Below are positions 33,640 through 42,907 of a stretch of 64,000 bases of DNA, piece by piece. The first letter of the stretch is position 1. Each line of letters starts with the position of its first letter. The notes under the pieces were generated by a model. The model was not told the DNA's origin. It did not search any database and worked only from the letters and a program-made list of their open reading frames with translations. Location of the stretch: contig NBIV01000135.1 in the NCBI GenBank assembly GCA_003194525.1, forward strand, positions 161,636 to 225,635, in the 5' to 3' direction. The DNA is from Gracilariopsis chorda. Taxonomy: Eukaryota > Rhodophyta > Florideophyceae > Gracilariales > Gracilariaceae. The position numbers were made by a program, and so were the translations under genes.

Positions 33640-35969
33640 GCAGAGGAAACACAATGGGCCATCTTTCGAAGCTCCTGGCTCTTCTCAATATCCGTATGTC
33701 CTTCCCGTATTATGGAAGCGAAGCGAACAATAGCGGCGATGCCTGGCGTGTTCAAAGCAAGCTTTGTCCGGTTCACACCCCACAAACTTCCGATGCTTGG
33801 GCAGTTCCATGCACGCCATCGCTGTCGAGAACGTTCCGGCAAACATGTCGACCACGACGTCTCCTGGCTGACTAAAGCTGCAAATCAGCTCTTTCAACAG
33901 TGCCCTACACTTCTGTTCCGGTCGCACCCTCTTCCTCGTATACTTCCCATCCGGTTTTTCACAGACCACATGAGCATCTCACTATTTGACATCGGCGGCA
34001 CCTGATCCATGATTGCATGATACGCTGGGTATCGTGAAGCAACATAATTGAAGTTCTCATAGTTGACCATCCGGTGCTGTTGTGCATAAGGAACTCCAAA
34101 ACGAACAGCATGTACAGCGTATTCTGTCGTCTGGTGCAACCGGCAACTTCTTCTCCCAACGTTACCCGTCGTATTACCTAAAGACCGTACGAAATGTAGG
34201 GGCTGTTCGTCGACGACAAAGGAGTAACACATCGTATCAGAGTCATCCATGTAGGTAACTTTCCGTAGGACATCCCGCCACAAACGGTACCTGATCCCAT
34301 GAGCAGAACTGTGTAGTATGTCCACCAGGACGTAGAAGCTTTGAACGACCTCCTCGCTGACCTGCTCATGCTGTTCTCTGTCAGAATATCGTGTTTAGCT
34401 GTTCTCCAAACGACGCTCAGAACGAGTCCCATATGGAGGATCGGAAAGCAGGAACTGTACCCTTCCTTCAATAGATACCTCGCTTTCGACACACTTGTTG
34501 TCGTCAACTTCGATGAGATTTTCGGACTTGCACTTGTGGAGACGGAAGTTGCGGGACATCTCCTTCTCAAAATACTTGTAAGCTATCACATCATACAAAG
34601 TCGTAGGGTACGGTGAGTGCACGAATCCCCGTGCCTTTGACATCATACGATAAGTTTTGCGACAAAGCTGTTGTCTGCAGTCCTTCAGTGGCCTTTGGTG
34701 CAGTACCACGTTCTGCAGTACCACGTTCGGCATCCTCTACCATCTCTATCTCTTCCACTTCTTCCAACTCACCCAGATCAACACCTTCCACACGCTCAGC
34801 ACGTCCGCTCCCACCACCAGCCGTACCAGTTTCTACCGGCTCCATAATGATATCAATGTCTTCTGCGGGCTCTGGTTTCACAGGTTGATGTACTTTCACA
34901 TTGCTTCCATGCATTGCAATGAGCTCCAGAGGCTTTATGGCCTCTTGAACCGTAGTGAAAAGAGTTTCACTAAAGTTCTCAAAACGCAGAGGGAAAAGTC
35001 TCGTTCTCGTGATGATGAACCTTTTGAGGGCATCCCATTTGCTGGGAGCAGAGATGTCGAACAGTTTCTCTTGGACCACCACATTAGAAACCTCACCAAG
35101 GTATTCTTTGGCACAAAGGCGAAGCGCTGTATCCACTGGGTCCAGCAGATTCCATGCCCATTTTGGTATCGTTTTCCTCTACGGTGGTGACGTTCTTCTC
35201 CTCCACAAAACTGTTTGGAACAATCTTTGTGTTGGAAGCCCATGGAGCGTTGTGCGATATCGGTGAAGACTACACTGATATAGTCTGAGTCGAATGTAAG
35301 GCAAGATCATAACCTCAACGTTGGGAAACCCGAAGAATTGGGAGAAACAATCCCAAGCCCTGGACACCAGCTGCACATCATACCCGACTCTCTGACTCTG
35401 GGTTTGTCCGACAAACTCACTTTCGAGAACTTCTTAGCTGCCATGCCCCTTTTTCCTCTTCCTACCACTTCCTTTCTTATCCACGGCATTCTGTTGCACC
35501 ATAGACAACCCAATGACTATTTCGAGTCGGTGCAAGGATCCGTGTGGAAAGCGGAATATTTCTTGGTTGCTTCCAGAAAACTGGACTTGCAAAAGATAGA
35601 TAGCAACACGTTACGGGGAATTCCTTTAAGCCCTTCCCTTTTACAATAAACCTTCCAAAAGTCCCTTACACGCCTGTCTTTTTCACGGTCCTTTACGTCC
35701 ACCACTCATTGCCATAAGATAGAGTTGACGTGGAGGCCTCTGAGAGACATGTTACGGAGCTCGGAGTCCGAATACGAGATGTAATCCGGTCCGATGAGAG
35801 TGAGAAACATTTTCTTGGCAGAGTCATGAACGTTGCGACTTTGTACCGCGAACTCCACAAAGTCGGTGTGCTTCAAACTTCTCAGCTCATCCAAATTTTG
35901 CCTCGTCGCTGCGTAGTCATCACGAACTGCAAGATAAGCATCAATAAGCTCTTCTCCAGTTCCGTGCAT
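33640..35969 (-). pseudogene. DNA methyltransferase (DPPY, beta-type motif order), large-element gene
   Basis: The track starts at a Met near 35969, passes a TGA at 35706 and frameshifts near 35500 and 35150, then an acidic linker (EDIDIIMEPVE, LEEVEEIEMVEDAE). After another shift near 34620 comes motif IV in QFLLSDPPYGTRSE (DPPY at 34431-34442), a TAA near 34396, then YVLVDILHSSAHGIRYRLWR and a shift near 33965 to KRVRPEQKCRALLKELI and motif I, GDVVVDMFAGTFSTAMACME (about 33820-33860). DPPY marks amino-methyltransferases acting on adenine N6 (sometimes cytosine N4). Motif IV before motif I is the circularly permuted beta order. It continues towards a SET domain. Such enzymes are bacterial or phage in type; in eukaryotes they are rare imports. 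Confidence 0.65.
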
Positions 35970-36014
35970 CTTGAATGAACCAGTTTCCTTCTGATTATGT
36001 TTCTCTTCGTTTTG

Positions 36015-36162
36015 GGTCGAGGACCGTGGTCCGAGGTGTCATGGTGCTCCATCGCGAACACGAGGGAGCGCCAGGCATGAATTTTAATTAAAATTTCGCG
36101 TCCTGGCGCTCCATCGTGTTCGCGATGGAGCACCATGACACCTCGGACCATAGACCTCGACC
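36015..36162. repeat. 148-bp near-perfect palindrome
   Basis: Left arm from 36015 (GGTCGAGG) and right arm ending 36162 (CCTCGACC) pair over about 72 bp each. The centre, TTTTAATTAAAA, lies near 36087. Mismatches are limited to about four bases near the outer part, one in the middle and a few near the centre. It sits close to the point where strand composition flips, between the minus-strand methyltransferase gene and the plus-strand ParB-like gene. It could be an origin-like cruciform, a shared promoter operator, or two inverted terminal sequences joined head to head. Confidence 0.85.
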
Positions 36163-36308
36163 AAAAATTATCAAATTCTTTTTTGCAATGCAAGTAATTG
36201 GGAGGGGAATTGCAGGGATGCTACGTTGACGACAATGGATGTCATGAAACGTCTTGAAAATGATACATAGTGCTTACGTCCATGCTCTTTGGAACCAAGC
36301 ATATGTGA

Positions 36309-36640
36309 TCACGGGAAGCATTCGACGTCAGTGGGTGCCAAGAAAACGCAAGCGCGACCTTTGAAGTACTCAGCCATGGATTCCACTGGGAAGAAGATAA
36401 ACGCGCCATCACGGAAACGGACTCCGACGAAGCCTGTTTCGCCGGAGAGACGTGTTATCCACATGCCGACAACGCGAGGCAAAGCGAAGAGCTGGGGCGC
36501 CACCCGAACTGCCAGCCACTCTGAGTGATCAATTGGGGGCAATACGGCTCAGGTGCTTAAGGGCGATGCGGAGGTCAATCTGTTCGTACGAGTTGGGAGT
36601 GTTGATGCAAACGTGAAGGTAGGAGAGGCAAAATTGCGCG
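36309..36640 (-). pseudogene. Coding remnant of unknown family
   Basis: On the minus strand a frame with AQFCLSYLHVCINTPNSYEQ and IDLRIALKHLSRIAP shifts by one near 36537 and continues WLAVRVAPQLFALPRVVGMW, ITRLSGETGFVGVRFRDG and AFIFFPVESMAEYFKGRAC before a stop at 36309. The sequence is globular in character, not low-complexity, so I think it was coding, but I do not recognise it. It lies between the palindrome and the ParB-like gene and runs opposite to the latter. Confidence 0.35.
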
Positions 36641-36794
36641 GTGCGGGGGTTGCTGGGGGGCCGGGGACGAGACTCTGTCGTTCTCTACACAAACATACCC
36701 TGTCCCCCTGTCCACAAACATACCCTGTCCTCTACGCAGAGACCTGGAGAGGACTTGGTGGTTATCTCTAAGGCAAATACTTCGTCACGCCAAG

Positions 36795-38324
36795 ATGAGA
36801 AAGTACCCTTATGTTTTTGGGGGTCCCGACGAACCGCCCGCAACTTTGAAGGAGATGGTTTCAGCGGGTTTATATGCACTGGACACTGCGATGATGAGTG
36901 TCAAAAATGAAGGCGAAGAGGGGATTGAGTCGGTTCCACCGCAGTCAGGAGCAAATGTGAATACTGTCCACAGAAGTACAGCTTCCAGGACCACTGCAAG
37001 ACAAGTCAAGCGCCTTCCCGCTGTTGCTGGTACACCATCAAGCTTTTTTGTGACCAAAGCGCCTGTGAACAGCCTTCAGAGCGGTGGAGAGGCTCCGGTG
37101 AAAACCCGTCGGAGCGGTGGAGGAACATTAGGTGCTCTCGCGGGCGGCTCTGGAAACCGAGGAGGCCCTGAAGTCGGAGCAAGCTCCCATGATGACGTCA
37201 TAGAGGTGGCTGTACTCTCCAGGAACGATCTTGATCCGGAGGAGAGGGTTTTATATGATGACGGAGATGCTGTTCCTTCGGAAGAGGTGGATAACAGTTT
37301 TAGGGTCTTAGACATCAATCGAGATGATTATGACCAGCACAATTGCGTAATCGATACCCACAACATTCGATTTCCGAAGAACATGGTTCGTTCGAGGAAT
37401 GACAAACATCTTCGGGATACTTCGAACAAAATGAGGAAATTCGGATGGCTCCCTTCTCTTGGGTCGATTGCGGTGGCCCTGTTGGAGGATGTGCCGGTTC
37501 GTGACGCTATTGATGCGAGTGGGCGTTTGATTGTTCCTGTGGTTTTGGTGGACGGCTTCCGTCGAGTGAGTGTTCTACTGGACCTCGAGCTGGATGGTGC
37601 GAGATGGGCACGGATTACTGCTGGTTTGAACGTCACGCTTTGGGAACGGAACGACGGCCGGAGAATGACATTGAATGAGGTGTTGTGGCTGGGGAATACG
37701 TTGAATGATTTGAGCTCCAATGTTCTGGTGATGTCCTTCGCAGATAAGATTCACACTGCTGTTTCGTTTATTCGTAATGGCGTAGAGCAGGATGGGTATG
37801 AGTTGTCGAAGCTTAAACCAAGCCAAATCACGGGGGTGTTGTGGAGCAGTGAGACGAAGGGGAAAGAAGGGAAGATACGTCATTTCAATCGCCATTCTGC
37901 TCTTGCTCTGAAGTTTGCTCGTAATCCCGGTCTGTTAGAGTTCTTCGATGTGGTGTGGCAGGAGACGCCTCAAAGTGGAATCACTCATATGTCTAGTGAT
38001 ATTCTGCTTGGAATGTCAGGGATAAGTTTCGTTTTACTATCCAATGTCTACAGGCGCATGTTTCGAGTGAGGTCGGCGGCCACTGTGAAGACGGGGCCGT
38101 TTGAGGATTTCCGAAAGTACTTCTTCGACTGCACTTCTAAAACGTATGACATTTGCAGTGAGCTGGGGAGTTCCCTGAAGGAGAAAAAGCATGCACAGGA
38201 AGTGATGAATACCACAGTTTACCATCGGCGATTCTGCCCGGACTGTGTCAAAGTATATCATATCTCGTCTGGGGAAGTGGTATATGAAAGGGAAACGCAG
38301 TTCACTGGAGTCCAGAGTGAGTAA
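36795..38324 (+). CDS. ParB-like domain protein of the large element
   Basis: An uninterrupted frame of 509 codons. Residues 1-165 are low-complexity (Gly/Ser/Arg/Glu). The core (about 185-290) reads like a ParB/Srx N-terminal fold: DTHNIRFPKNMVRSRNDKHL, then LRDTSNKMRKFGWLPSLGSI, then LIVPVVLVDGFRRVSVLLDL. ParB proteins share the order 'NP-R', a helix 'L..SI...G', and a basic 'G-(E/x)-R-R' loop that binds and hydrolyses CTP; VDGFRR would be that loop. The rest (290-509) is mostly helical with a possible zinc pair (FCPDCVKVYH) near the end. Coding continues past the stop in other frames towards the dioxygenase, so the original protein may have been longer. In bacteria and phages ParB-like domains often accompany DNA methyltransferases, as here. 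This family assignment is tentative. Confidence 0.5.
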   Translation: MRKYPYVFGGPDEPPATLKEMVSAGLYALDTAMMSVKNEGEEGIESVPPQSGANVNTVHRSTASRTTARQVKRLPAVAGTPSSFFVTKAPVNSLQSGGEAPVKTRRSGGGTLGALAGGSGNRGGPEVGASSHDDVIEVAVLSRNDLDPEERVLYDDGDAVPSEEVDNSFRVLDINRDDYDQHNCVIDTHNIRFPKNMVRSRNDKHLRDTSNKMRKFGWLPSLGSIAVALLEDVPVRDAIDASGRLIVPVVLVDGFRRVSVLLDLELDGARWARITAGLNVTLWERNDGRRMTLNEVLWLGNTLNDLSSNVLVMSFADKIHTAVSFIRNGVEQDGYELSKLKPSQITGVLWSSETKGKEGKIRHFNRHSALALKFARNPGLLEFFDVVWQETPQSGITHMSSDILLGMSGISFVLLSNVYRRMFRVRSAATVKTGPFEDFRKYFFDCTSKTYDICSELGSSLKEKKHAQEVMNTTVYHRRFCPDCVKVYHISSGEVVYERETQFTGVQSE

Positions 38325-40314
38325 TAAGGTGAAAGAGGTTCGTAGGACGTTGTCCAGCGCTTTGTCGGACATGCAGGGACAGGAGGCTACTGCTGCTGCT
38401 CCCTCTGCGGCCGATGTGGACGTGATCGAGTTGCTTGGTCTGAGGAAGCTGCTCAGGAGCCTCCAAACCCTGACCAGGAGCCTCGAAGAAGTAAGCAAGT
38501 ATCAAGGAAGCGTAAAGTGGAGGTCCTGGACGAAGATGAAGATGAAGAGTCAGTTGATTTTGAGCCACCGGTGAAGAGGCAGAGACGATCGAATCGTAAG
38601 CCGACTGCACCTGGTGTGAAGCGACCTGGCTTTGGTATTCTCGCAGGAGGGTGGTGGATTGGCTGCGTATTATGGAAAGGAGAGATTTGAAGAGGTGGTT
38701 GACAGCACAAGAGATCATTGTGCTCGAGTCAAGCGAGGATGAAGCTCAGGAGGACTTTGTGGATGATGAGGAAGACGAGGCAGAGGAGCAGCAAACCGCA
38801 GGCAGCTTTGACGATAAGAATCCTGACAAGCTTCCAGCTGGCTTAATTACGCCAGGAGAGCTGGCTATGGAGCGGACATGTCTTGGGTGGACCTGGTATA
38901 CTCGTTGCCGAGTGAGTGGCCTGCAAACGGAAATGCAGTGAAGTATTCCCATCCATGGATGCAGAGGATAAAACTGAGGAAGCACCATCGGGCGGAGAGT
39001 GCCTATCACCTGATGACTTCCAAATGGTTCATCATGCTGTGTACTGGCGTGCGTCTCGCAACATGCACAAAGAGATGGGTACTACGACACGTGCAGTGCT
39101 GGGCGTGAAGATGCCGTCATCAGGAACGGCATCAAATGAAGAGGAAGAGTTATGGATGGCTGCTTTTGAGAGAGAGGACTCGGCTCGTGTTTACTTTGGG
39201 AAGAAGAGAGTGGAGCTGTCGGAGAGTGGGTTTTGTGTGCTGGAGAATTTTGGGACAGATGAAGGCATGGCGAGTGAGGCTTCGACGAGGGGACTGCAAA
39301 TGGACGAAGATGTGATAGGAGAACTGATGGAATTCTTCGAACGCGACTTTGTTTCGCAACCGGATCTCACGAACGAAGCGAATCGTGTTTTCTGGAATAT
39401 GATCATCAATGGAGGAGGGGTTAAGGATGTTAAGAATGGTATCAAGGCGGTGAAGCGTTTCATCACAACCAAACGAGGGATTGAAGACAGAATTGAGGAG
39501 CTTGAAAACGGTGCGGTTCTTGCTCGAACGAGAGCCATGTTGGATGCAAAGCTCGGTCAGATTGCAGCGGATCTCGGGTTGTCTGAAGGTGGAACGATGT
39601 ATGCCCCTCACGCGGGTGGCCGTATCCTTTGTACTGGAGGGTATTGTCCGAGGCAGGTGCTACACACGGATTTCAGGGTTTTGACGGAGAATGACAGGAT
39701 GAGAAATGTGAACCCGGGGTATTTTGAAATGGCATCGGCACCGGATGCGTTCATGATTTTGGGTTTGTGAACGGTCACATACTCTGACAATGACACGGGG
39801 TAACTTGAAAGAAGCTTTCGGCTTCTATGATGGTTCAGAAGTTCAGAATTCCACCATTTTCTGTGTTCATTGGAAGATAGGATGTATTTCATGCTGGGCC
39901 TGGCTACATTGATGCAATAGCGAAAGGCTATTGCATGCGATACATTATGTACTTTGTACCTGAGGGATACAATCTCCCGGATGCGGTGCATAGGCAAAGC
40001 GGTTTCCGCCCTCCCTTTTTTAATTATGAAGAGGACCGTGGCGATTTATGTGAGGTGGAGGAGGGGAAGAGGAGCGGGGAGATGAAGCTGACGATAGAGA
40101 TGTAGTTATGCAAGAAGCCGAAGGTGAGAACCCGTCGGATGAGGAGGACGATGAGGATATACTGAAACCAGCGGAAATGAACACTGATGGAGATTATGAA
40201 CAGGAGGATGACGATGAGGGTGAAATCGTTCCTAAAGTAGCAGAGGGTATGATAGGTGAGGACGATGAAAAGCGATTGATAATGATAAGTAAACTAGTGA
40301 TATACGTTTGTTAA
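38325..40314 (+). pseudogene. 2-oxoglutarate/Fe(II) dioxygenase of the large element
   Basis: The track continues from the ParB-like frame through several frameshifts. First comes a Lys/Arg-rich and acidic linker (SKQVSRKRKVEVLDEDEDEE, PPVKRQRRSNRK) that looks like a nuclear-localisation region, then an acidic stretch at 38.7 kb. From 38916 to 39770 one frame runs with FERDFVSQPDLTNEANRVFW and ends in GRILCTGGYCPRQVLHTDF, with H-T-D (39663-39671) as the iron-binding His-x-Asp. After frame changes near 39.77-39.83 kb and a TAG at 39878 come the second His in VFHAGPGYIDAIAKG (39890) and the Arg in MRYIMYFVPEGYNLPD (39938). H-x-D..H..R is the full 2OG-oxygenase signature. An acidic tail ends the track. 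The substrate could be modified DNA bases or histones. Confidence 0.6.
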
Positions 40315-41090
40315 ATCTGATGATTGCTTTTTTGATCTTTATAGTGAAATGTTTATAGTGAATGGGAGAGGTTTACTACGATGGGGATTACTTTTTATGC
40401 GGCTTCATTCGAATGATGGGTAATAATGAAGGGATGATGTCTACAAAGATTTCGCTTTGTTATATTCAATAAAGAAAGTTCTGCAAGTATGAGAAGAAAC
40501 TTGGGATGGGTGTATTGGAGGGGAGAATGAAGGGGCAGCTCTTATGACACACGAATGGATGTAAAATTGAGTATGGGATTATGTATGAGAATTGAAGGTG
40601 ATTGTACGGATGTGAAGGATCCCGTTGTTATAGCCAAATACCGCGATTGTCCATTCTGTTGATATAGAAAGTACTGGTTCTTTTCATACATGAATGCATT
40701 GTGGCGTGCTTGATGTATGAAGAAGAGTGAAGAGGGTGAAAGCATTATCGTGTAGAGGTTCCAAATATTGTTTTGTGTTTTGGGAAGGACAAGGGGTGAG
40801 CAAATGAGAATATGATAAACTGTGCATTTAAGCAGTGACGAAGTTGGTTCAAGTGAAGAGGTGGGACATTCATTATCGATTTTTGAAAATTCATTCACGA
40901 CTCTTGAACATTCATTCACGACTCTTGAAGATTCATGTCATTTGAGAACATCCACACGCACCATGACTACTATTTGCAATTTTCGGTCAGTGAGCTTGGG
41001 GTTGGGACGATGATGGGAGGGGATGGTGGGGAGGGAGGTGCGGGCGAGGGTGGTCGAGGAGGAGGGGTAGGGGGAAGTTGAGGGAGACGA
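40315..41090. other. G-rich spacer in the large element, no gene seen
   Basis: This is AT-rich in the first half and increasingly G-rich towards 41 kb. It holds a short direct repeat, ATTCATTCACGACTCTTGAA, near 40890-40930. No convincing coding frame was found. Confidence 0.4.
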
Positions 41091-41622
41091 ATGGATGGGT
41101 TCTACCACGATGTGAAGGAACTATTGAGGAGCGCTGGGGGAGGGCTTAAGGAGCGTTTGGATGAGTGTATTGAGGAGGTTGTCGTGGAGTTGGAAGGGAT
41201 GGTTCTGAGTGCGTCGGAGGAAGGAGTGCGGATGGGCGCTGTGGCTGAGTTTGCGCCGGAGGGTGAGGGAGGCTGGAGTGTGGGCAGAGCAGCACGTCGA
41301 TGGGGTTGTGGCGTGTGTGGGAGAGGATCTGGGGAGGCTGTGGAAGGAGAATGAGGAGTTGCGAGGACGGATTTTGGAGCTGGAAAAGCGACTTTTACTG
41401 GTGGACAGGGCTGTGCATCTAGTCGAGGATATGCAGAACAAGATGTATGGAGGTGGAGGGGAAGGGGGGGTCGGAGGTGCTGTCGGGAGTGGGTCTCCGG
41501 TTACTCCTGGAGGTAGAGGGGGCGCGAAAAGGAGGTTGGAGGAGAATGAAGAAGAAGGATTGGAGATTAAGAGTCAGTTTAAGAGGAGGCATGGAAAGAG
41601 GGAAGAGGGAGAAGAAGGCTAG
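41091..41622 (+). pseudogene. Leucine-zipper-like small protein of the large element
   Basis: One frame starts MDGFYHDVKELLRSAGGG with helical LDECIEEVVVELEGMVLSAS. A frameshift near 41270-41290 joins it to a second frame with EDLGRLWKENEELRGRILEL and EKRLLLVDRAVHLVEDMQNK, a heptad pattern typical of a coiled coil. The end is Gly-rich and then basic (AKRRLEENEEEG, FKRRHGKREEGEEG). The basic end and zipper suggest a dimeric nucleic-acid or chromatin-binding accessory protein. No family was recognised. The coding strand is very rich in G. Confidence 0.4.
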
Positions 41623-41824
41623 TGATGTTTAGGAGTGTCGTTGAGGCTGTTAGGACGACGGAATGGGTGGTATTGGAATCTGATGCGCGGTGTGTCGGGT
41701 GTGTGAGAACAAAGAGAGCTACCCAGATGAGTTCCTGAGGACGAGTTGGAAGTCAAACTAGGGCAGTATGAAGTTTGAAATTCAAAAGATGGAAATAAAA
41801 ATGTTAGTGTTGGTTGGGTGCTCG

Positions 41825-41859
41825 AAATGGCGCTGGCCGCTGCGTGGCCAGCGCCATTT
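41825..41859. repeat. Perfect 14-bp hairpin near the right end
   Basis: Arms AAATGGCGCTGGCC (41825-41838) and GGCCAGCGCCATTT (41846-41859) flank a 7-nt loop. It lies just inside the cluster of CTAG motifs at the proposed right end of the large element. Confidence 0.8.
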
Positions 41860-41871
41860 TGAGATCTGTAT

Positions 41872-42090
41872 CTAGCTTTTAGTGGAGAATGAACTTGCTC
41901 CAAACTTGAAACTAGCGATGCGCAGTGCAGGTGAGGCAAGGCTCTGTAAGATATGGAAGTGTGAATTCCAAAAAAAAATTCTTTTTACTTGGGAAGCGCC
42001 AGAAACTAGCAGAATCTATCATTTTCGTAGTAATTTTTTGAGCTTTTGCCTAAGAAACTTGCGATCTAGCGCCTCTATCTAGCATTCCAA
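41872..42090. repeat. CTAG-motif cluster, proposed right end
   Basis: Five CTAG words: TATCTAGC near 41870, GAAACTAGCGATG at 41908-41920, AGAAACTAGCAG at 42001-42012, GATCTAGCGCC at 42064-42074 and TATCTAGCATT at 42077-42087. The longer forms repeat words found at 26.41-26.49 kb. Directly after, at about 42095, Ty3 integrase sequence begins. Confidence 0.45.
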
Positions 42091-42095
42091 GAACA

Positions 42096-42907
42096 CCGAC
42101 GATGTCTATTTGGACCGACGAACCAAAGAAAAACACAAGGCTGAGCACATTGCGGCCAAGTTGATACCTCGTTCCACCGGACCATAAAGCGTAATCAAGT
42201 CCACTGGCCATATGGTTACGATAGAACGAGACGGCCTTCAGGATATTGTGTCGACAAACCGCGTGTCCATGGTGCCTCCCCCGTCAGTCAGACCAATGCA
42301 ACACCCTACCGGAAGTGCGAGCGTACTGCAGGCCTTTGCGTGTACATCCCCACATATACTGACGCCGCCACCTCCCGCCCCGCGCTCATGAAGCACTCCA
42401 GTGGTCGACGCGGCCCGCTCAAGGCTGCCATTACCATCTGAACCGACGACCTCGGCAGCACCGCCGGAGACACGCGCCACTATCGCCTACCCTCTTCGCC
42501 TGAAGGTCAATATAGCGGTTCAACAGGGTGCCGTTGCCGAAGATTCGGCGCAACATGCCGCGGTGCGAGGGATAGACCATGGAGAACGCGGTTGCAAAAC
42601 CGTCCCGTCAGACAACGGCTATGGAGCCTTCTATGACATGTATTTACCAGAAGAGGACCACCACGAATATGTCGTAGACCACATCGTCTCCACTGGCATT
42701 GACCAAAAAGGTGAGGTGCTCTACAAAGTTCGCTGTTATGGCTATGGCCTGGACGAGGACCAGTGGATACCGCCTGAAAATATCCCGGCGAATTTTGTTA
42801 ATCGCTATTGGACCAAAATGGGCTACACGGAGAGCGATCTCCGAAAAGGGTTTATCACTGATCACACATTCACTGCCAAGGAGCCCCGAAACGCCGCTGG
42901 CCAATAG
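42096..42907 (+). pseudogene. Integrase C-terminus plus chromodomain
   Basis: The frame reads VYLDRRTKEKHKAEHIAAKL, then GP-stop-SVIKSTGHMVTIERDG and VSTNRVSMVPPP, which is the GPY/F module of Ty3 integrases with a TAA in place of the aromatic residue. After a TGA at about 42391 the same frame continues to a chromodomain at about 42657-42795 (HHEYVVDHIVSTGIDQKGEV, CYGYGLDEDQWIPPENI), with the aromatic W and Y/F positions that bind methyl-lysine. Chromodomains direct integration of chromoviruses into marked chromatin. A hydrophilic linker of about 90 residues separates the two modules. Confidence 0.8.

Larger units (their letters stand above)
26400..42095. mobile_element. Large decayed DNA element with transposase and chromatin/DNA-modification genes
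   Basis: I group this as one element for four reasons. Both proposed edges carry clusters of CTAG-centred motifs (AAACTAGCG and ACTAGCAG at each side). The interior has a base composition unlike either flank. The + strand is C-rich on the left and G-rich on the right irrespective of gene direction. The flanks are unrelated Ty3 fragments. Contents in order are: Plavaka/KDZ-like transposase (+), basic coiled-coil protein (-), DNA methyltransferase and SET domain (-), a 148-bp palindrome, ParB-like protein and 2OG/Fe(II) dioxygenase (+), leucine-zipper protein (+). All genes have stops or frameshifts. No terminal inverted repeat or target-site duplication could be proven. It could instead be two or more nested elements. 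Confidence 0.5.

Noticed and set aside
25190..42907. The Ty3 integrase pieces at 25.2-26.3 kb and 42.1-42.9 kb as two halves of one element split by the large element
   Set aside because: Both pieces include the same C-terminal integrase stretch, and they differ strongly in base composition, so they are different copies.
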